This document shows, piece by piece, positions 1 to 9,661 of a DNA stretch of 64,000 nucleotides. The translations under genes were made by a program, and so were the position numbers. Source of the DNA: Caballeronia calidae (GTDB lineage: Bacteria; Pseudomonadota; Gammaproteobacteria; Burkholderiales; Burkholderiaceae); NCBI RefSeq assembly GCF_900044055.2, contig NZ_FCOX02000003.1, forward strand, positions 124,001-188,000, in the 5' to 3' direction. Within the stretch, counting starts at the first letter, position 1. Every line of letters starts with the position of its first letter. Below the pieces are notes generated by a model. The model searched no databases. It was given only the letters and a program-made list of their open reading frames with translations, and was not told the origin of the DNA.

Positions 1-192
1 GTCGATCATGATGTCGCCGCGGGTCACGGTCTCCAGCCCCGCGATCATGTTCAGCAAGGTCGACTTGCCGCAGCCCGAGCCGCCGACGAGGATCAGGAAC
101 TGACCGTCCTCGATATCGATGTTGACGCCCTTGAGAACCGGCACCCCGTTCGGGTAGGTCTTGTACACGTCACGGATGGAAAGGCTTGCCAT
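1..192 (-). CDS. Sugar ABC transporter ATP-binding protein, N-terminal part (cut by window edge)
   Basis: Only the first 64 codons are present; the rest lies beyond base 1. The start ATG (base 192) has an AGAGGA ribosome site just upstream. The visible protein begins [16 protein letters not shown] and contains the Walker A motif GGSGCGKST near residue 40, followed by LLNMIAGLE, typical of MalK/UgpC-type ATPases of carbohydrate importers. It lies 35 bp downstream of the second permease gene on the same strand, so it should be the ATPase of that importer (GtsD in Pseudomonas naming, which is inferred). It would hydrolyse ATP on the cytoplasmic face to power sugar import. Confidence 0.9.
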   Translation of the reverse strand, partial: MASLSIRDVYKTYPNGVPVLKGVNIDIEDGQFLILVGGSGCGKSTLLNMIAGLETVTRGDIMID

Positions 193-227
193 GTGAATCC
201 TCTATATCTCTACCGGGCGATGCCCGA

Positions 228-1085
228 TTAACCCTTCACCGCGCCGGCCGTCAGCCCGCGCACGAAATAACGTCCGGCGATCATGTAGACGAGAATCGTC
301 GGCAATGCGGCGATGATCGCGCCCGCCATGTCGACGTTGTATTCCTTCACGCCCGTCGATGTGTTCACCAGGTTGTTCAGCGCCACCGTGATCGGCATGG
401 AATCCACGCCCGAAAACACGATACCGAACAGGAAGTCGTTCCAGATCTGCGTGAATTGCCAGATCAGGCACACCATGAAAATCGGCAGCGACACGGGCAG
501 AAGGATCTTCGTGAAGATCGTGAAGAACCCCGCGCCGTCGATGCGCGCCGCCTTCACGAGCTCGGCCGGAATGCTCACGTAGAAGTTGCGGAAGAACATC
601 GTCGTGAACGCGATGCCGTAGATCACGTGGACGAGCACGAGGCCGCTCGTCGTGTTCGAGAGGCCGAGATAGCCCTGCAGGCGCGCCATCGGCAGAAGAA
701 TGGCCTGGAAGGGGATGAAGCAGCCGACCAGCAACATCGTGAAGAAAGCGTCCGCGCCGCGGAAGCGCCAGTGCGTGAGCACATAGCCGTTGAACGCGCC
801 GACGAACGACGAGATCAGCACGGCCGGTATCACCATGCGCACCGAGTTCATGAAGAACGGCTGCATGCCGTCGCAGCGCACGCCGGTACATGCTTCCTGC
901 CACGCTTTCACCCACGGTGCGAACGTGAAGTGCGAAGGCGGCGTCAGCAGGTTGCCGGTGCGCAGCTGGTCGAGATCCTTGAACGACGTCGACAGCATCA
1001 CGTAGATCGGGAACAGGAAGTAGAGCGCGAAAAGTATCAGCACCGCGTAGATGACGGCGCGGCTCAAAGTCATCTTAGGCTGCAT
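228..1085 (-). CDS. Carbohydrate ABC transporter permease (MalG/GtsC-like)
   Basis: The 285-residue protein has about six membrane helices, beginning AVIYAVLILFALYFLFPIY near residues 10-28. The EAA loop that docks to the ATPase is visible as ELVKAARIDGAGFFTIFTKI around residues 175-195. Length and order match the second permease (MalG class) of sugar importers. The start ATG has GAGGAG upstream and overlaps the end of the preceding permease gene by 11 bp, indicating translational coupling. Together with the next gene it forms the inner-membrane channel. Substrate cannot be read from sequence; the neighbouring glucose genes suggest glucose or mannose. Confidence 0.92.
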   Translation of the reverse strand: MQPKMTLSRAVIYAVLILFALYFLFPIYVMLSTSFKDLDQLRTGNLLTPPSHFTFAPWVKAWQEACTGVRCDGMQPFFMNSVRMVIPAVLISSFVGAFNGYVLTHWRFRGADAFFTMLLVGCFIPFQAILLPMARLQGYLGLSNTTSGLVLVHVIYGIAFTTMFFRNFYVSIPAELVKAARIDGAGFFTIFTKILLPVSLPIFMVCLIWQFTQIWNDFLFGIVFSGVDSMPITVALNNLVNTSTGVKEYNVDMAGAIIAALPTILVYMIAGRYFVRGLTAGAVKG

Positions 1086-2013
1086 TGCGGGTGCTCCTCG
1101 ATTCGAGATACATGAGCGGCACGAGCACCGCGACGACGGTGGCGAGCATCATCATCGACGATGCGGCGCCCACGCCGAGCTGTCCACGATTGAACGAGAA
1201 CGTGTACATGAAGATCGCCGGCAGCGACGACGACGTTCCCGGACCGCCCGCCGTCAACGCGACGACGAGGTCGAAGGTCTTGATCGTGATGTGGCAGAGA
1301 ATCAGCAGCACGGAGAAGAACACCGGGCGCATGCTGGGAATCACGATCTTGCGGTAGATGGTCGGCAAGGTCGCGCCATCGACTTGCGCGGCCTTGAAGA
1401 TTTCGCTGTCCACGCCGCGCAGACCGGCAAGGAAGAGCGCCATCACGAAGCCGGTCGATTGCCACACCGCCGCGATCACGACGCAGAAAATCGCCTTGTC
1501 CGGATCGCCGAGCCAGTTGAACGAGAAGCTCGTCCAGCCCCAGTCGTGGAACACTTTCTCCAGACCGAGGCCCGGGTTCAGAATCCACTGCCACGCGGTG
1601 CCGGTCACGATGAACGAGAGCGCCATCGGGTAGAGGAAGATCGCGCGCAATGCGCCTTCGTTGCGGATCTTCTGATCGAGAAGGATCGCGAGGAAAAGGC
1701 CGAGGAACACGCAGATGCCGATGAACGGAATGCCGAACCAGCCGAGGTTGGCGGCCGATGTCCACCAGACGTCGTTGGCGAAGAGCTGCCTGTACCGGTC
1801 GAGGCCGGCGAAGTCGTAGCGCGGCATGAGCCGCGATTCGGAAAGCGACAGATATCCCGTAATGGCGATGAAGCCGTACACGAAAACGAGCGCGATCACG
1901 ATGCTGGGAGCGAGCACCAGCTTCGGAATCAGGCGATCGGCGAGCGCCGCCGTCGGTGAGGCGCGACGGGGCGGATTTTGCGGTTTCTTGTCCGCGGTAA
2001 TGGAGGCAGTCAC
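1075..2013 (-). CDS. Carbohydrate ABC transporter permease (MalF/GtsB-like)
   Basis: A GTG start at 2013 is preferred because CAGGAG lies 7 bases upstream and the protein then begins VTASITADKKPQ with a short cytoplasmic tail. Longer in-frame starts would run into the intergenic hairpin. The 312-residue product has about six membrane helices, starting LVLAPSIVIALVFVYGFIAI, and the EAA-type loop EIFKAAQVDGATLPTIYRKI. It resembles the first permease of MalF-class sugar importers. It is the second gene of the minus-strand operon after the binding protein and should pair with the MalG-class permease downstream. Confidence 0.92.
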   Translation of the reverse strand: MTASITADKKPQNPPRRASPTAALADRLIPKLVLAPSIVIALVFVYGFIAITGYLSLSESRLMPRYDFAGLDRYRQLFANDVWWTSAANLGWFGIPFIGICVFLGLFLAILLDQKIRNEGALRAIFLYPMALSFIVTGTAWQWILNPGLGLEKVFHDWGWTSFSFNWLGDPDKAIFCVVIAAVWQSTGFVMALFLAGLRGVDSEIFKAAQVDGATLPTIYRKIVIPSMRPVFFSVLLILCHITIKTFDLVVALTAGGPGTSSSLPAIFMYTFSFNRGQLGVGAASSMMMLATVVAVLVPLMYLESRSTRNAA

Positions 2014-2130
2014 GACTCGACTCCTGGAAGATGCGCCGGCGCTGTCGTGCGTTGGGCGGCACGGATCAGCGCGCATGCGGCGGATGGCTGCGGCGCTTGA
2101 ATGGTGCGACGTTACTTGTGGCTCACGAAC

Positions 2131-2164
2131 CGCCCGGCGCGTGCATGGGCACACGCGCCGGGCG
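2131..2164 (-). other. Strong hairpin between binding-protein and permease genes
   Basis: Thirteen base pairs (2131-2143 with 2152-2164) around an 8-base loop, very GC-rich, directly after the binding-protein stop codon and not followed by a T-run. Such intra-operon hairpins in ABC importer operons commonly protect the upstream message or partly stop transcription, so that binding protein exceeds permease. That role is inferred here. Confidence 0.65.
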
Positions 2165-2174
2165 GACACTGCCC

Positions 2175-3428
2175 TTACTTCGTCTTGGCGGCGTTCGCGA
2201 GCGCCTGCACCGCGCTCTTCGAATCCTGCGACGAATTCATGAACTTCGTCACGACGTCCGTCATGGCGCCGGCGACGGCATCGCCCTGAGCCATGCCGTG
2301 CGCGAGCGACGGCACATAGCCGCCCGATTTGATCGCCGTCTGTTCATCAGCGTAGGACTTCTTCGCGCAGTCGTCGAACTTATCCATCGGGACGCCCAGA
2401 CGCACCGGAATCGAACCCTTGTTCAGGCTGAACTGCTCCTGGAATTCAGGCGACATGATGGTCTTCGCGAGTGCGAGCTGGCCCGGCGTCGCGGCCTTCT
2501 GGCCCTTCTGCTGGAAGAACACGAACGAGTCGACGTTGAAGGTGTAGGCCTTTTCCGTGCCCGGCACCGGCGCGCAGATGTAGTCCGTGCCCGCCTTCTT
2601 GTTCGCGCCGGCGAATTCGCCCTTCGCCCAGTCGCCCATGAACTGCATGCCGGCCTTGCCGTTGATGACCATGGCGGTCGCCAGGTTCCAGTCACGGCCG
2701 GTGCGGCCGCTGTCGAAGTAGCCCTGGATCTTGCGGACCGTGTCGAACACCTGAATCATCTTGTCCGACGTCAGCGTCTTCTGGTCGAGATCGACGATCG
2801 CCTTCTTGTAGAAGTCCGCGCCCTGCGACAGCACGACGTCTTCCCACAGCGTCAGGTCCTGCCACGGCTGGCCGCCCATTGCGATCGGCATGATGCCCGC
2901 GGCCTTCATCTTGTCGGCGACCTGGAAGAACTCGTTCCAGTTGGTCGGCACCTTGCCGCCGGCCTTGTCGAGCGCGGCCTTGTTGATGTACAGCCAGTTC
3001 ACGCGGTGCACCGAGAAGGGTGCAGCGACGTAGTGGCCGTCGGCGTGGATGATCTTGTCGATTTCAGGCGGCAGATTCTTCTTCCAGTCGCCGGCGACGG
3101 AATCGATCGGCACGAGCACGCCTTGCTCGGCCCATTCCTGGATCAGCGGGCCCTTGATCTGCGCTGCCGTCGGCGCGTTGCCCGAAATCACCTGTGTCTT
3201 CAGCGCGGTCATCGCGGCCGCGCCCGCGCCGCCCGCGACAGCGAAGTCCTTCCAGGTGTATCCCTGCTTCGTCATGTCGTCCTTGAGCACGCCGACTGCC
3301 TTGGATTCGCCGCCGGACGTCCACCAGTGCAGCACGGAAACGGCTTCGGCAGCCTGAACCGCCGACGCCGTCGCGCCGCACAGAAGACCTGCGGCGCACA
3401 GCGCGCCCATGAGCTTACGGACTTTCAT
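2175..3428 (-). CDS. Sugar ABC transporter periplasmic substrate-binding protein (GtsA-like)
   Basis: The 417-residue protein starts with a Sec signal peptide (MKVRKLMGALCAAGLLCGAT, cleavage probably after AVQA at about residue 26). The mature part begins AEAVSVLHWWTSGGE, typical of family-1 extracellular sugar-binding proteins of the glucose/mannose GtsA type. Later signature stretches include GGQPWQDLTLWE and MQFMGDWAKGEF. GGAGGAG stands in front of the ATG. It is the first gene of the importer operon and diverges from zwf, so it probably delivers glucose or a related sugar to the downstream permeases. Specificity is inferred from context. Confidence 0.93.
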   Translation of the reverse strand: MKVRKLMGALCAAGLLCGATASAVQAAEAVSVLHWWTSGGESKAVGVLKDDMTKQGYTWKDFAVAGGAGAAAMTALKTQVISGNAPTAAQIKGPLIQEWAEQGVLVPIDSVAGDWKKNLPPEIDKIIHADGHYVAAPFSVHRVNWLYINKAALDKAGGKVPTNWNEFFQVADKMKAAGIMPIAMGGQPWQDLTLWEDVVLSQGADFYKKAIVDLDQKTLTSDKMIQVFDTVRKIQGYFDSGRTGRDWNLATAMVINGKAGMQFMGDWAKGEFAGANKKAGTDYICAPVPGTEKAYTFNVDSFVFFQQKGQKAATPGQLALAKTIMSPEFQEQFSLNKGSIPVRLGVPMDKFDDCAKKSYADEQTAIKSGGYVPSLAHGMAQGDAVAGAMTDVVTKFMNSSQDSKSAVQALANAAKTK

Positions 3429-4022
3429 TGTTTATCTCCTCCAGACACCTGAACAAGAAACGATTGGCTCCCGATGCCGCGAGTAGCGTGCTAGGAAGCG
3501 GTGGTCAAAAAACGGCAAAGCTGAATGGCCGGAAATCGGCGGTGTCGGCGGGGAAGCGGCAGGCGCAAGTCACCACGAGCGCGGCGTGCCGGGCCGGCAG
3601 ACCGATGTACGGCCGCACGGCTCTCAAGAGATGAGTGAGTTGAATCGCAACGGCTGTCTCCTCTTTTGATTTTTGCTCAGCCACGCAAGCCCGCCTCGCA
3701 AGGCGCGCCCGATAGCGAGCGGGAGGTTCGAGCGCTCGCCGGGCCGGATGGGGCGCCTTCCGTGGAAAGCGACGACCCGCGGGCTCCGTTAACATGCGCT
3801 CGGAACGTCTACTCTGAAAGAACCGCGCTGCCGGATTCAACCGATTGACCGCGCGATTTATCCGTCGATGACATTTCCTCTTGATTTGGATTGTAGTTAA
3901 ACTACAATTCAGTGTCAAAAAAAATTTTATCGGACTACGGCCGCCTCGGCGCGCCCGGTGGTCTCATGGGCAGCAAGCCCCGATTCGACTCACATCCAGT
4001 TCTCGAACCCACGTAGAGACTC
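3429..4022. other. Divergent regulatory region between sugar importer and zwf
   Basis: About 590 bp without a convincing gene. It must hold the importer promoter (minus strand) and the zwf promoter (plus strand). Codon-like reading frames inside have no ribosome site or recognisable product. The one clear element is the HexR-type palindrome and promoter at 3881-3908. Confidence 0.7.
3881..3908 (+). promoter_or_regulatory. zwf promoter with HexR-type operator
   Basis: A perfect 17-base inverted repeat, TTGTAGTTAAACTACAA, lies at 3891-3907. It fits the HexR operator described in proteobacteria (TTGT...ACAA arms, core like TGTARTNNNAYTACA). A sigma-70-like -35 (TTGATT, 3881-3886) and -10 (TACAAT, 3903-3908) flank it with a 16-base spacer, so a bound repressor would cover the spacer and -10. 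The regulator is probably the C-terminal half of the glk product encoded in the same operon. Confidence 0.8.
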
Positions 4023-5483
4023 ATGCAAAGCGACTCGAACTTCACCTTCGTACTTTTCGGCGGCACCGGCGATCTCTCCATGCGCAAGATTCTTCCTGCG
4101 CTCTTCGAGGCGCATCGGGCGGGCATGCTCAATCCGGCGGGCAAGATCGTCTCGGTCGCGCGCGAAGCCAAGGAACAGGGCGAATATCGCGCCTGGGTCG
4201 AGGATCATGTGAAGCCGCACGTGTCGAAGAACGGCGTCGACGAATCCGTGTGGCAAAGCTTTCTCGATCGCTTCCAGTACGTCGGCATCGACCTCGGCCG
4301 CTCGGAGGATTTCGTTCTGTTGCGCGACGTCCTCGCGCAGTTCGGCGGCACGCGCGTGTTCTATCTCGCGACGGGGCCGTCGCTCTTCGTGCCGATCTGC
4401 CGCGCGCTCGCCGATGTCGGGCTCAATCAGGATTCGCGCATCGTGCTGGAAAAGCCGCTCGGCTACGACCTGAAGTCGTCGAACGCGATCAACGACGCCG
4501 TCGGCGAAATCTTCCAGGAAGAGCAGATCTACCGGATCGATCACTATCTCGGCAAGGAGCCGGTGCAGAACCTGCTGGCGCTGCGTTTCGGCAATGCGCT
4601 CTTCGAACCGCTGTGGCGCCGCGAATGGGTCGAAAGCATCCAGATCACGATCGCGGAAGAATTGGGCGTGGAAGCGCGCGGCGACTTCTACGACAATACG
4701 GGCGCGCTGCGCGACATGGTGCAGAACCACTTGCTGCAACTGCTCTCCATCGTGACGATGGAGCCGCCGCACTCGATGGACTCCGACTCCGTGCGCGACG
4801 AGAAGCTGCGCGTGCTGCGCGCGCTCAAGCCGGTCGACGAGCGCGATATCAGCCGCGTCGCGGTGCGCGGGCAATATCATGCGGGAGTGATCCGCGGCGC
4901 GGCGGTGCCGGCGTACGCGACGGAGCCGGGCGTGCGTCCCGACAGCACGACGGAAACCTTCGTCGCGCTGAAGGTGGAGATCGAAAACTGGCGCTGGGCG
5001 GGGGTGCCGTTCTTCCTGCGCACGGGCAAGCGGCTCGCGGACCGCGTCGCCGAGATCGTCGTGAATTTCCGCGCGGTGCCGCACTCGGCGCTCGGCGCGA
5101 ATGCGCTGCGCGCGGGCGTGAACCGGCTCGTGATCCGGCTGCAGCCCAACGAGTCGATTCGTCTCTATTGCCTGGCGAAGCAGCCCGGCGAAGGCATGAA
5201 TCTAGCGAGCGTGTATCTGGACCTCGCGTTCGATCAGTTCTTCAAGGAAGGACAGATGGAGGCGTACCAGCGCCTGCTGCTCGACGTGATTCACGGGCGG
5301 CTCGCGCTGTTCGTGCGGCGTGACGAGCAGGAAGCGGCATGGCGCTGGGTCGAGCCGATCCTGAACGCATGGGCGTCGTCCACCAACAAGCCCAAGCCGT
5401 ACGCGGCGGGCACGTGGGGACCGGCGGCGTCGAGCGCGATGCTCGCGCAGGCGGGCACGTGCTGGCGCGAAGAAGAGAATTGA
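4023..5483 (+). CDS. zwf: Glucose-6-phosphate 1-dehydrogenase
   Basis: The 486-residue enzyme oxidises glucose 6-phosphate to 6-phosphogluconolactone with NAD(P)+, the entry to the Entner-Doudoroff and pentose phosphate routes. The dinucleotide-binding motif FGGTGDLSMRKILPAL is at residues 12-27 and the active-site signature RIDHYLGKEPVQNL at about 171-184. The length is normal for the family. The start follows a weak AGAG ribosome site. It is first in zwf-pgl-glk and has a HexR-type operator in its promoter. Confidence 0.97.
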   Translation: MQSDSNFTFVLFGGTGDLSMRKILPALFEAHRAGMLNPAGKIVSVAREAKEQGEYRAWVEDHVKPHVSKNGVDESVWQSFLDRFQYVGIDLGRSEDFVLLRDVLAQFGGTRVFYLATGPSLFVPICRALADVGLNQDSRIVLEKPLGYDLKSSNAINDAVGEIFQEEQIYRIDHYLGKEPVQNLLALRFGNALFEPLWRREWVESIQITIAEELGVEARGDFYDNTGALRDMVQNHLLQLLSIVTMEPPHSMDSDSVRDEKLRVLRALKPVDERDISRVAVRGQYHAGVIRGAAVPAYATEPGVRPDSTTETFVALKVEIENWRWAGVPFFLRTGKRLADRVAEIVVNFRAVPHSALGANALRAGVNRLVIRLQPNESIRLYCLAKQPGEGMNLASVYLDLAFDQFFKEGQMEAYQRLLLDVIHGRLALFVRRDEQEAAWRWVEPILNAWASSTNKPKPYAAGTWGPAASSAMLAQAGTCWREEEN

Positions 5484-5609
5484 CGGCGTGACGCCGACGC
5501 CGCCCGAACGAGGCGCGCGGCGGGCACGCGAAGACGGGAGACCGCGTTCGCGCATCATCGCGATGGTGCGAACGAACGCGGATCGATAAACAAACAAGCA
5601 GGAGGAGCA

Positions 5610-6320
5610 GTGATCGAGCTTCGCACTTTCGACGATCCACGCGCCCACTCGGACGCGCTGGCGAAAGCCGTGAGCGACGCGCTTAAGGCGTCCCTCGCGG
5701 CGAGGGGCGCGGCATCGGCCGACGCCACGGGACAAACCGCTCACGCGACGCTCGCCGTATCCGGCGGCACGAGCCCGAAGCCGTTCTTGCAAACGCTCTC
5801 GCGCGAGCCGCTCGACTGGGCGCACATCGACGTGACGCTCGTCGACGACCGCTGGGTGCCCGAGACGGATTCCGCGAGCAATGCGCAGCTCGTGCGCGAC
5901 ACGCTTCTGCAGAACGCGGGCGCGGCGGCGTACTTCCTGCCGCTCGTCGATACGGGCAAGCCGCTGGAAGCGCATATCGCCGAATTGAACGCGGATGCGC
6001 GCCGCCGTCTGCCGGATGTCGCCGTGCTCGGCATGGGCGAAGACGGCCACACGGCCTCGATCTTCGCCGATGCGACGGAATGGGATTTCGCGATCTCGAC
6101 GCCGGACCGCTTCATCTCCGTGCATCCGGGCGCGGCGCCGCATGCGCGCGTGAGCCTGTCGATGTCGGCGCTGACGCAGATCGGGCAGCTGTATCTCTTC
6201 ATCGCCGGTCAGAAGAAGCTCGACGTACTGAACGCGGCGCTCGCCGCGCCGCAAAAGAACGCCATCTCGACGTTGGCCCACGCTGAAGGAGTGAAGCTCG
6301 ATGTCTACTGGTGTGCATAA
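5610..6320 (+). CDS. pgl: 6-phosphogluconolactonase
   Basis: The 236-residue protein starts at GTG 5610, supported by GGAGGAG directly upstream. It hydrolyses 6-phosphogluconolactone to 6-phosphogluconate, the step after Zwf. Family motifs are [13 protein letters not shown] near residues 49-61, the VDDRWVP segment near 78-84, and [12 protein letters not shown] near 142-153. It lies 126 bp after zwf, and its last 20 bases overlap the start of glk, pointing to translational coupling. Confidence 0.95.
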   Translation: MIELRTFDDPRAHSDALAKAVSDALKASLAARGAASADATGQTAHATLAVSGGTSPKPFLQTLSREPLDWAHIDVTLVDDRWVPETDSASNAQLVRDTLLQNAGAAAYFLPLVDTGKPLEAHIAELNADARRRLPDVAVLGMGEDGHTASIFADATEWDFAISTPDRFISVHPGAAPHARVSLSMSALTQIGQLYLFIAGQKKLDVLNAALAAPQKNAISTLAHAEGVKLDVYWCA

Positions 6321-8211
6321 GACAGCGACTCAGCACGCCGACGGGCCGCGGCTTCTGGCCGACATCGGCGGCACGAATGCGCGCTTCGCGCTGGAGACGG
6401 CGCCCGGCGAGATCGGGCAGATCCGCGTGTATCCGGGCGCCGATTACCCCGGCATCGCGGAGGTGATGCAGCAGTATCTGAAGGACACGAAGGTCGGCCG
6501 CGTGAATCATGCGGCGATCGCGATCGCGAATCCCGTCGACGGCGATCACGTGCAGATGACCAATCACGACTGGAGCTTTTCGATCGAAGCGACGCGCCGC
6601 GCGCTCGGCTTCGATACGCTGCTCGTCGTGAACGACTTCACCGCGCTCGCGATGGCGCTGCCCGGCCTGACCGACGCGCAGCGCGAGCAGGTCGGCGGCG
6701 GCTCGCGCCGGCAGAACAGCGTGATCGGCCTGCTCGGGCCGGGCACGGGTCTGGGCGTATCGGGGCTGATTCCGGCCGATGACCGGTGGATCGCGCTCGG
6801 CAGCGAAGGCGGTCACGCCACGTTCTCGCCGTTCGACGAACGCGAAGACCTCGTGATGCGCTATGCGCGCCGCAAGTTTCCGCACGTGTCGTTCGAGCGC
6901 GTGTGCGCGGGTCAGGGGCTCGAGCTGATCTATCGCGCGCTGGCGGAGCGCGACAACGTCGCGGTCGCCGACAAGTTCACCGCCGCCGACGTCACGACCC
7001 GCGCTCTGGACGGCGAAGCGCTCGCGCTCGAAGCGGTGAACTGCTTCTGCGCGATCCTCGGCACGTTCTCCGGCAATATCGCGGTGACGCTCGGCGCGCT
7101 GGGCGGCATCTATATCGGCGGGGGCATCGTGCTCAAGCTGGGTGAGCTGTTTCACAAGTCGCCGTTCCGCGAGCGCTTCGAGGCGAAAGGGCGCTTCCAG
7201 CAGTATCTGTCGGGCATTCCCACGTACATCATCACGGCCGAATATCCGGCGTTTCTCGGCGTGTCCGCGATTCTGTCGGAGCAGCTGTCGAACCGCGCGA
7301 ACAGCGGCTCGTCGGCGGTGTTCGAGCGCATCCGCCAGATGCGCGATGCGCTGACGCCCGCCGAGCGGCGCGTCGCCGATCTCGCGCTCAATCACCCGCG
7401 CTCGATCATCAACGATCCGATCATCGACATCGCGCGCAAGGCCGACGTGAGCCAGCCCACCGTGATCCGCTTCTGCCGCTCGCTCGGCTGTCAGGGGCTG
7501 TCGGACTTCAAGCTGAAGCTCGCGACGGGCCTGACCGGCACGATTCCGGTGAGCCACAGCCAGGTGCATCTCGGCGACACCGCCACCGATTTCGGCGCGA
7601 AGGTGCTCGACAACACCGTGTCCGCGATTTTGCAGTTGCGCGAGCATCTGAACTTCGACAACGTCGAGCGCGCGATCGACATTCTCAACGGCGCGCGGCG
7701 CATCGAGTTCTACGGGCTCGGGAATTCGAACATCGTCGCGCAGGACGCGCACTACAAGTTCTTCCGCTTCGGCATCCCGACGATCGCTTACGGCGACCTC
7801 TACATGCAGGCCGCCTCCGCCGCGCTGCTCGGCAAGGGCGACGTGATCGTGGCGGTCTCGAAGTCGGGCAGGGCGCCGGAACTGCTGCGCGTGCTCGAAG
7901 TGGCGATGCAGCAGGGCGCGACGGTCATCGCGATCACATCGAGCAACACGCCGCTCGCCAAACGCGCGACGGTCGCGCTGGAAACCGATCACATCGAGAT
8001 TCGCGAATCGCAGCTTTCGATGATTTCGCGCATCCTGCATCTCGTGATCATCGACATTCTCGCGGTCGGCGTGGCGATTCGCCGTGCCGCGCCGAAGCCG
8101 GGCGCGAAGCTCAGCGACGCGGTCGCGCAGAAGCGCCAGTCGAGCGGCGATGACGCCGCCGCGGTGCTCGACTGGCTGAGTCACGGGGCATCGGGCATGG
8201 CGCGGGACTGA
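6301..8211 (+). CDS. glk: Bifunctional glucokinase / RpiR-family (HexR-type) transcriptional regulator
   Basis: A 636-residue fusion. Residues 1 to about 325 are a bacterial glucokinase: [14 protein letters not shown] near 18-31 binds ATP and [11 protein letters not shown] follows near 150, giving glucose to glucose 6-phosphate. From about 335 there is an RpiR-type HTH ([20 protein letters not shown] as recognition region near 384-403), then a SIS sugar-phosphate-binding domain (about 460-600, including [14 protein letters not shown]). Such fusions are characteristic of Burkholderia and relatives. The HexR-like half probably senses the Entner-Doudoroff intermediate KDPG and controls the operator before zwf (inferred). 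GAAGGAG precedes the ATG, which lies inside the pgl end. Confidence 0.95.
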   Translation: MSTGVHKTATQHADGPRLLADIGGTNARFALETAPGEIGQIRVYPGADYPGIAEVMQQYLKDTKVGRVNHAAIAIANPVDGDHVQMTNHDWSFSIEATRRALGFDTLLVVNDFTALAMALPGLTDAQREQVGGGSRRQNSVIGLLGPGTGLGVSGLIPADDRWIALGSEGGHATFSPFDEREDLVMRYARRKFPHVSFERVCAGQGLELIYRALAERDNVAVADKFTAADVTTRALDGEALALEAVNCFCAILGTFSGNIAVTLGALGGIYIGGGIVLKLGELFHKSPFRERFEAKGRFQQYLSGIPTYIITAEYPAFLGVSAILSEQLSNRANSGSSAVFERIRQMRDALTPAERRVADLALNHPRSIINDPIIDIARKADVSQPTVIRFCRSLGCQGLSDFKLKLATGLTGTIPVSHSQVHLGDTATDFGAKVLDNTVSAILQLREHLNFDNVERAIDILNGARRIEFYGLGNSNIVAQDAHYKFFRFGIPTIAYGDLYMQAASAALLGKGDVIVAVSKSGRAPELLRVLEVAMQQGATVIAITSSNTPLAKRATVALETDHIEIRESQLSMISRILHLVIIDILAVGVAIRRAAPKPGAKLSDAVAQKRQSSGDDAAAVLDWLSHGASGMARD

Positions 8212-8232
8212 GCGCGTTCGGGCATCAAACGA

Positions 8233-8262
8233 AAAGGCCGCCGATGTGAATCGGCGGCCTTT
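8233..8262 (+). terminator. Terminator after glk
   Basis: A perfect 13-bp stem (AAAGGCCGCCGAT with its complement) around GTGA, ending in TTT. It closes the zwf-pgl-glk operon. Confidence 0.85.
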
Positions 8263-8282
8263 CGCATGTAAGCTCGCGGCAC

Positions 8283-8319
8283 AAAAAAACGGTGCGATAT
8301 CGGCTTGGACATCGCACCG
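8283..8319 (-). terminator. Terminator of first porin gene
   Basis: On the minus strand a 9-bp stem CGGTGCGAT/ATCGCACCG is followed by a run of seven T. It lies about 65 bp beyond the porin stop codon. Confidence 0.8.
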
Positions 8320-8382
8320 GACACGCCTCTCGCAGTGACGTGAAAACCTTCTGCGAAGCTATGGTTCGCCGCGAGTCGCCGA

Positions 8383-9516
8383 TCAGAACGAGTGCTGGAT
8401 GCCGGCGTACACACCCGTCTGGCTATGGCCGGGAAGCGGGTTGTCGGTCGCGGCGGACGAGCCGAAGCTGTTGGCGTTCAGCCCGTAGTTCGCGGTCTTG
8501 CTGTTCTGCACCGTCGCGATCTGCAGATCGAGCAGCGCGCGCTTCGACAGGTTGTACGAACCGCCGACCGTGTAGATGGTCGCGTTGCCCGCGCCGTTGT
8601 TGCCGTTCACGTGATACACCGCCGCGATCAGCGCCGCCGCCGGCGTTGCCTGCCACGTCACGCCGCCCCATTCGTGATCGAGCGTGGTCGGCTGGCCGGG
8701 CAACTGGCCGGTCATGCCAGACGTGCGGATCGCCTGATAGCCGCCCTGAAGCTTGAACTGGCCGAGGAACACGTTGAGCATCGCCGTGTATTCGCGCGAG
8801 TAGGCGTAGGCGCCGTTGCTCGTGTCATAGCTGCCGCCGAGCGAGCCGTTTGCCGGATTGCGAATTTCGTCATAGATGCCGCGGACCTGGAAGAGCGGCG
8901 CCGTGTACGTGATCTGCGCGCCCGCCTCGCGGCCTTGCGTGGTCGTGCCGTTACCGTTCCAGCTCGTCGCGTTCGAGAGCGCGTACTGGCCGTAGAAATC
9001 GAAGCCGGCGACCTTCGGCGACTGATACGAGACGTTGTTGCTCGATTGCGGCCAGTTACGGCCACGCACCAGCGACGCCGACGACCAGTTCGACTGCCCG
9101 AACGGATCGAAGTCCCACACGCCGTTCGAGATGAAGAGCTCGCGGCCCAGCAGCATCGTGCCGAACTGATTGTTCGCAATACCGACCGTCGCCCAGCGAT
9201 TGAAGAGACCGCCGTTGCCCGGACCCTGACCGTTCATCGTGTTGAAGCTGCCTTCGAGCTGGAACACGGCGCGATTGCCGCCGCCCAGATCCTCGGCGCC
9301 CTTCATGCCCCACAGGCTCGTGCCCCAGTCGCCGCTTTCCGCCCTGAAGCGATTCGTGCTGCCGGTCGCCGCGCCGTTCGGACCCGCGCCGGTCGGCACG
9401 CCGGTCATATATTCGAGGCCCGCGTCCAGGCGGCCATATAGCGTGACGCTGCTCTGGGCATGTGCCGCTGCGCTGAACGCCAACAATGCTGCCGACGCGA
9501 ACAAGACCTTCTTCAT
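8383..9516 (-). CDS. Outer-membrane general porin (Burkholderia Gram-negative porin family), copy 1
   Basis: The protein has 377 residues from the second of two adjacent ATG codons; that one is chosen because GGAGG sits at proper distance while the first is too close. A 20-residue signal peptide (MKKVLFASAALLAFSAAAHA) precedes QSSVTLYGRLDAGLEY, the typical first beta strand of OmpC/OpcP-like porins in this family. It ends GVYAGIQHSF, with the C-terminal phenylalanine needed for outer-membrane insertion. It should form a trimeric 16-strand diffusion channel. It is a close paralogue of the next gene and follows the glucose operon. Confidence 0.93.
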   Translation of the reverse strand: MKKVLFASAALLAFSAAAHAQSSVTLYGRLDAGLEYMTGVPTGAGPNGAATGSTNRFRAESGDWGTSLWGMKGAEDLGGGNRAVFQLEGSFNTMNGQGPGNGGLFNRWATVGIANNQFGTMLLGRELFISNGVWDFDPFGQSNWSSASLVRGRNWPQSSNNVSYQSPKVAGFDFYGQYALSNATSWNGNGTTTQGREAGAQITYTAPLFQVRGIYDEIRNPANGSLGGSYDTSNGAYAYSREYTAMLNVFLGQFKLQGGYQAIRTSGMTGQLPGQPTTLDHEWGGVTWQATPAAALIAAVYHVNGNNGAGNATIYTVGGSYNLSKRALLDLQIATVQNSKTANYGLNANSFGSSAATDNPLPGHSQTGVYAGIQHSF

Positions 9517-9661
9517 CATCTCCTCCAAACCCTGTCAAAAAATCGAAGTCGTGGTTGCTGCCTGCGACGCGATGCGAGGACATCGCGCCGAAACCGTCAT
9601 CGAAGAGCGGACGCGTGCAGCGGGCCGTCGCGTCGGCATTCCTCGGATTTTTGACAGGATT

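Noticed and set aside
6199-8184. Long antisense frame opposite glk (about 660 codons)
   Set aside because: Arginine/aspartate/histidine-rich composition typical of shadow frames in GC-rich DNA; it lies entirely over a clear glucokinase-regulator gene.
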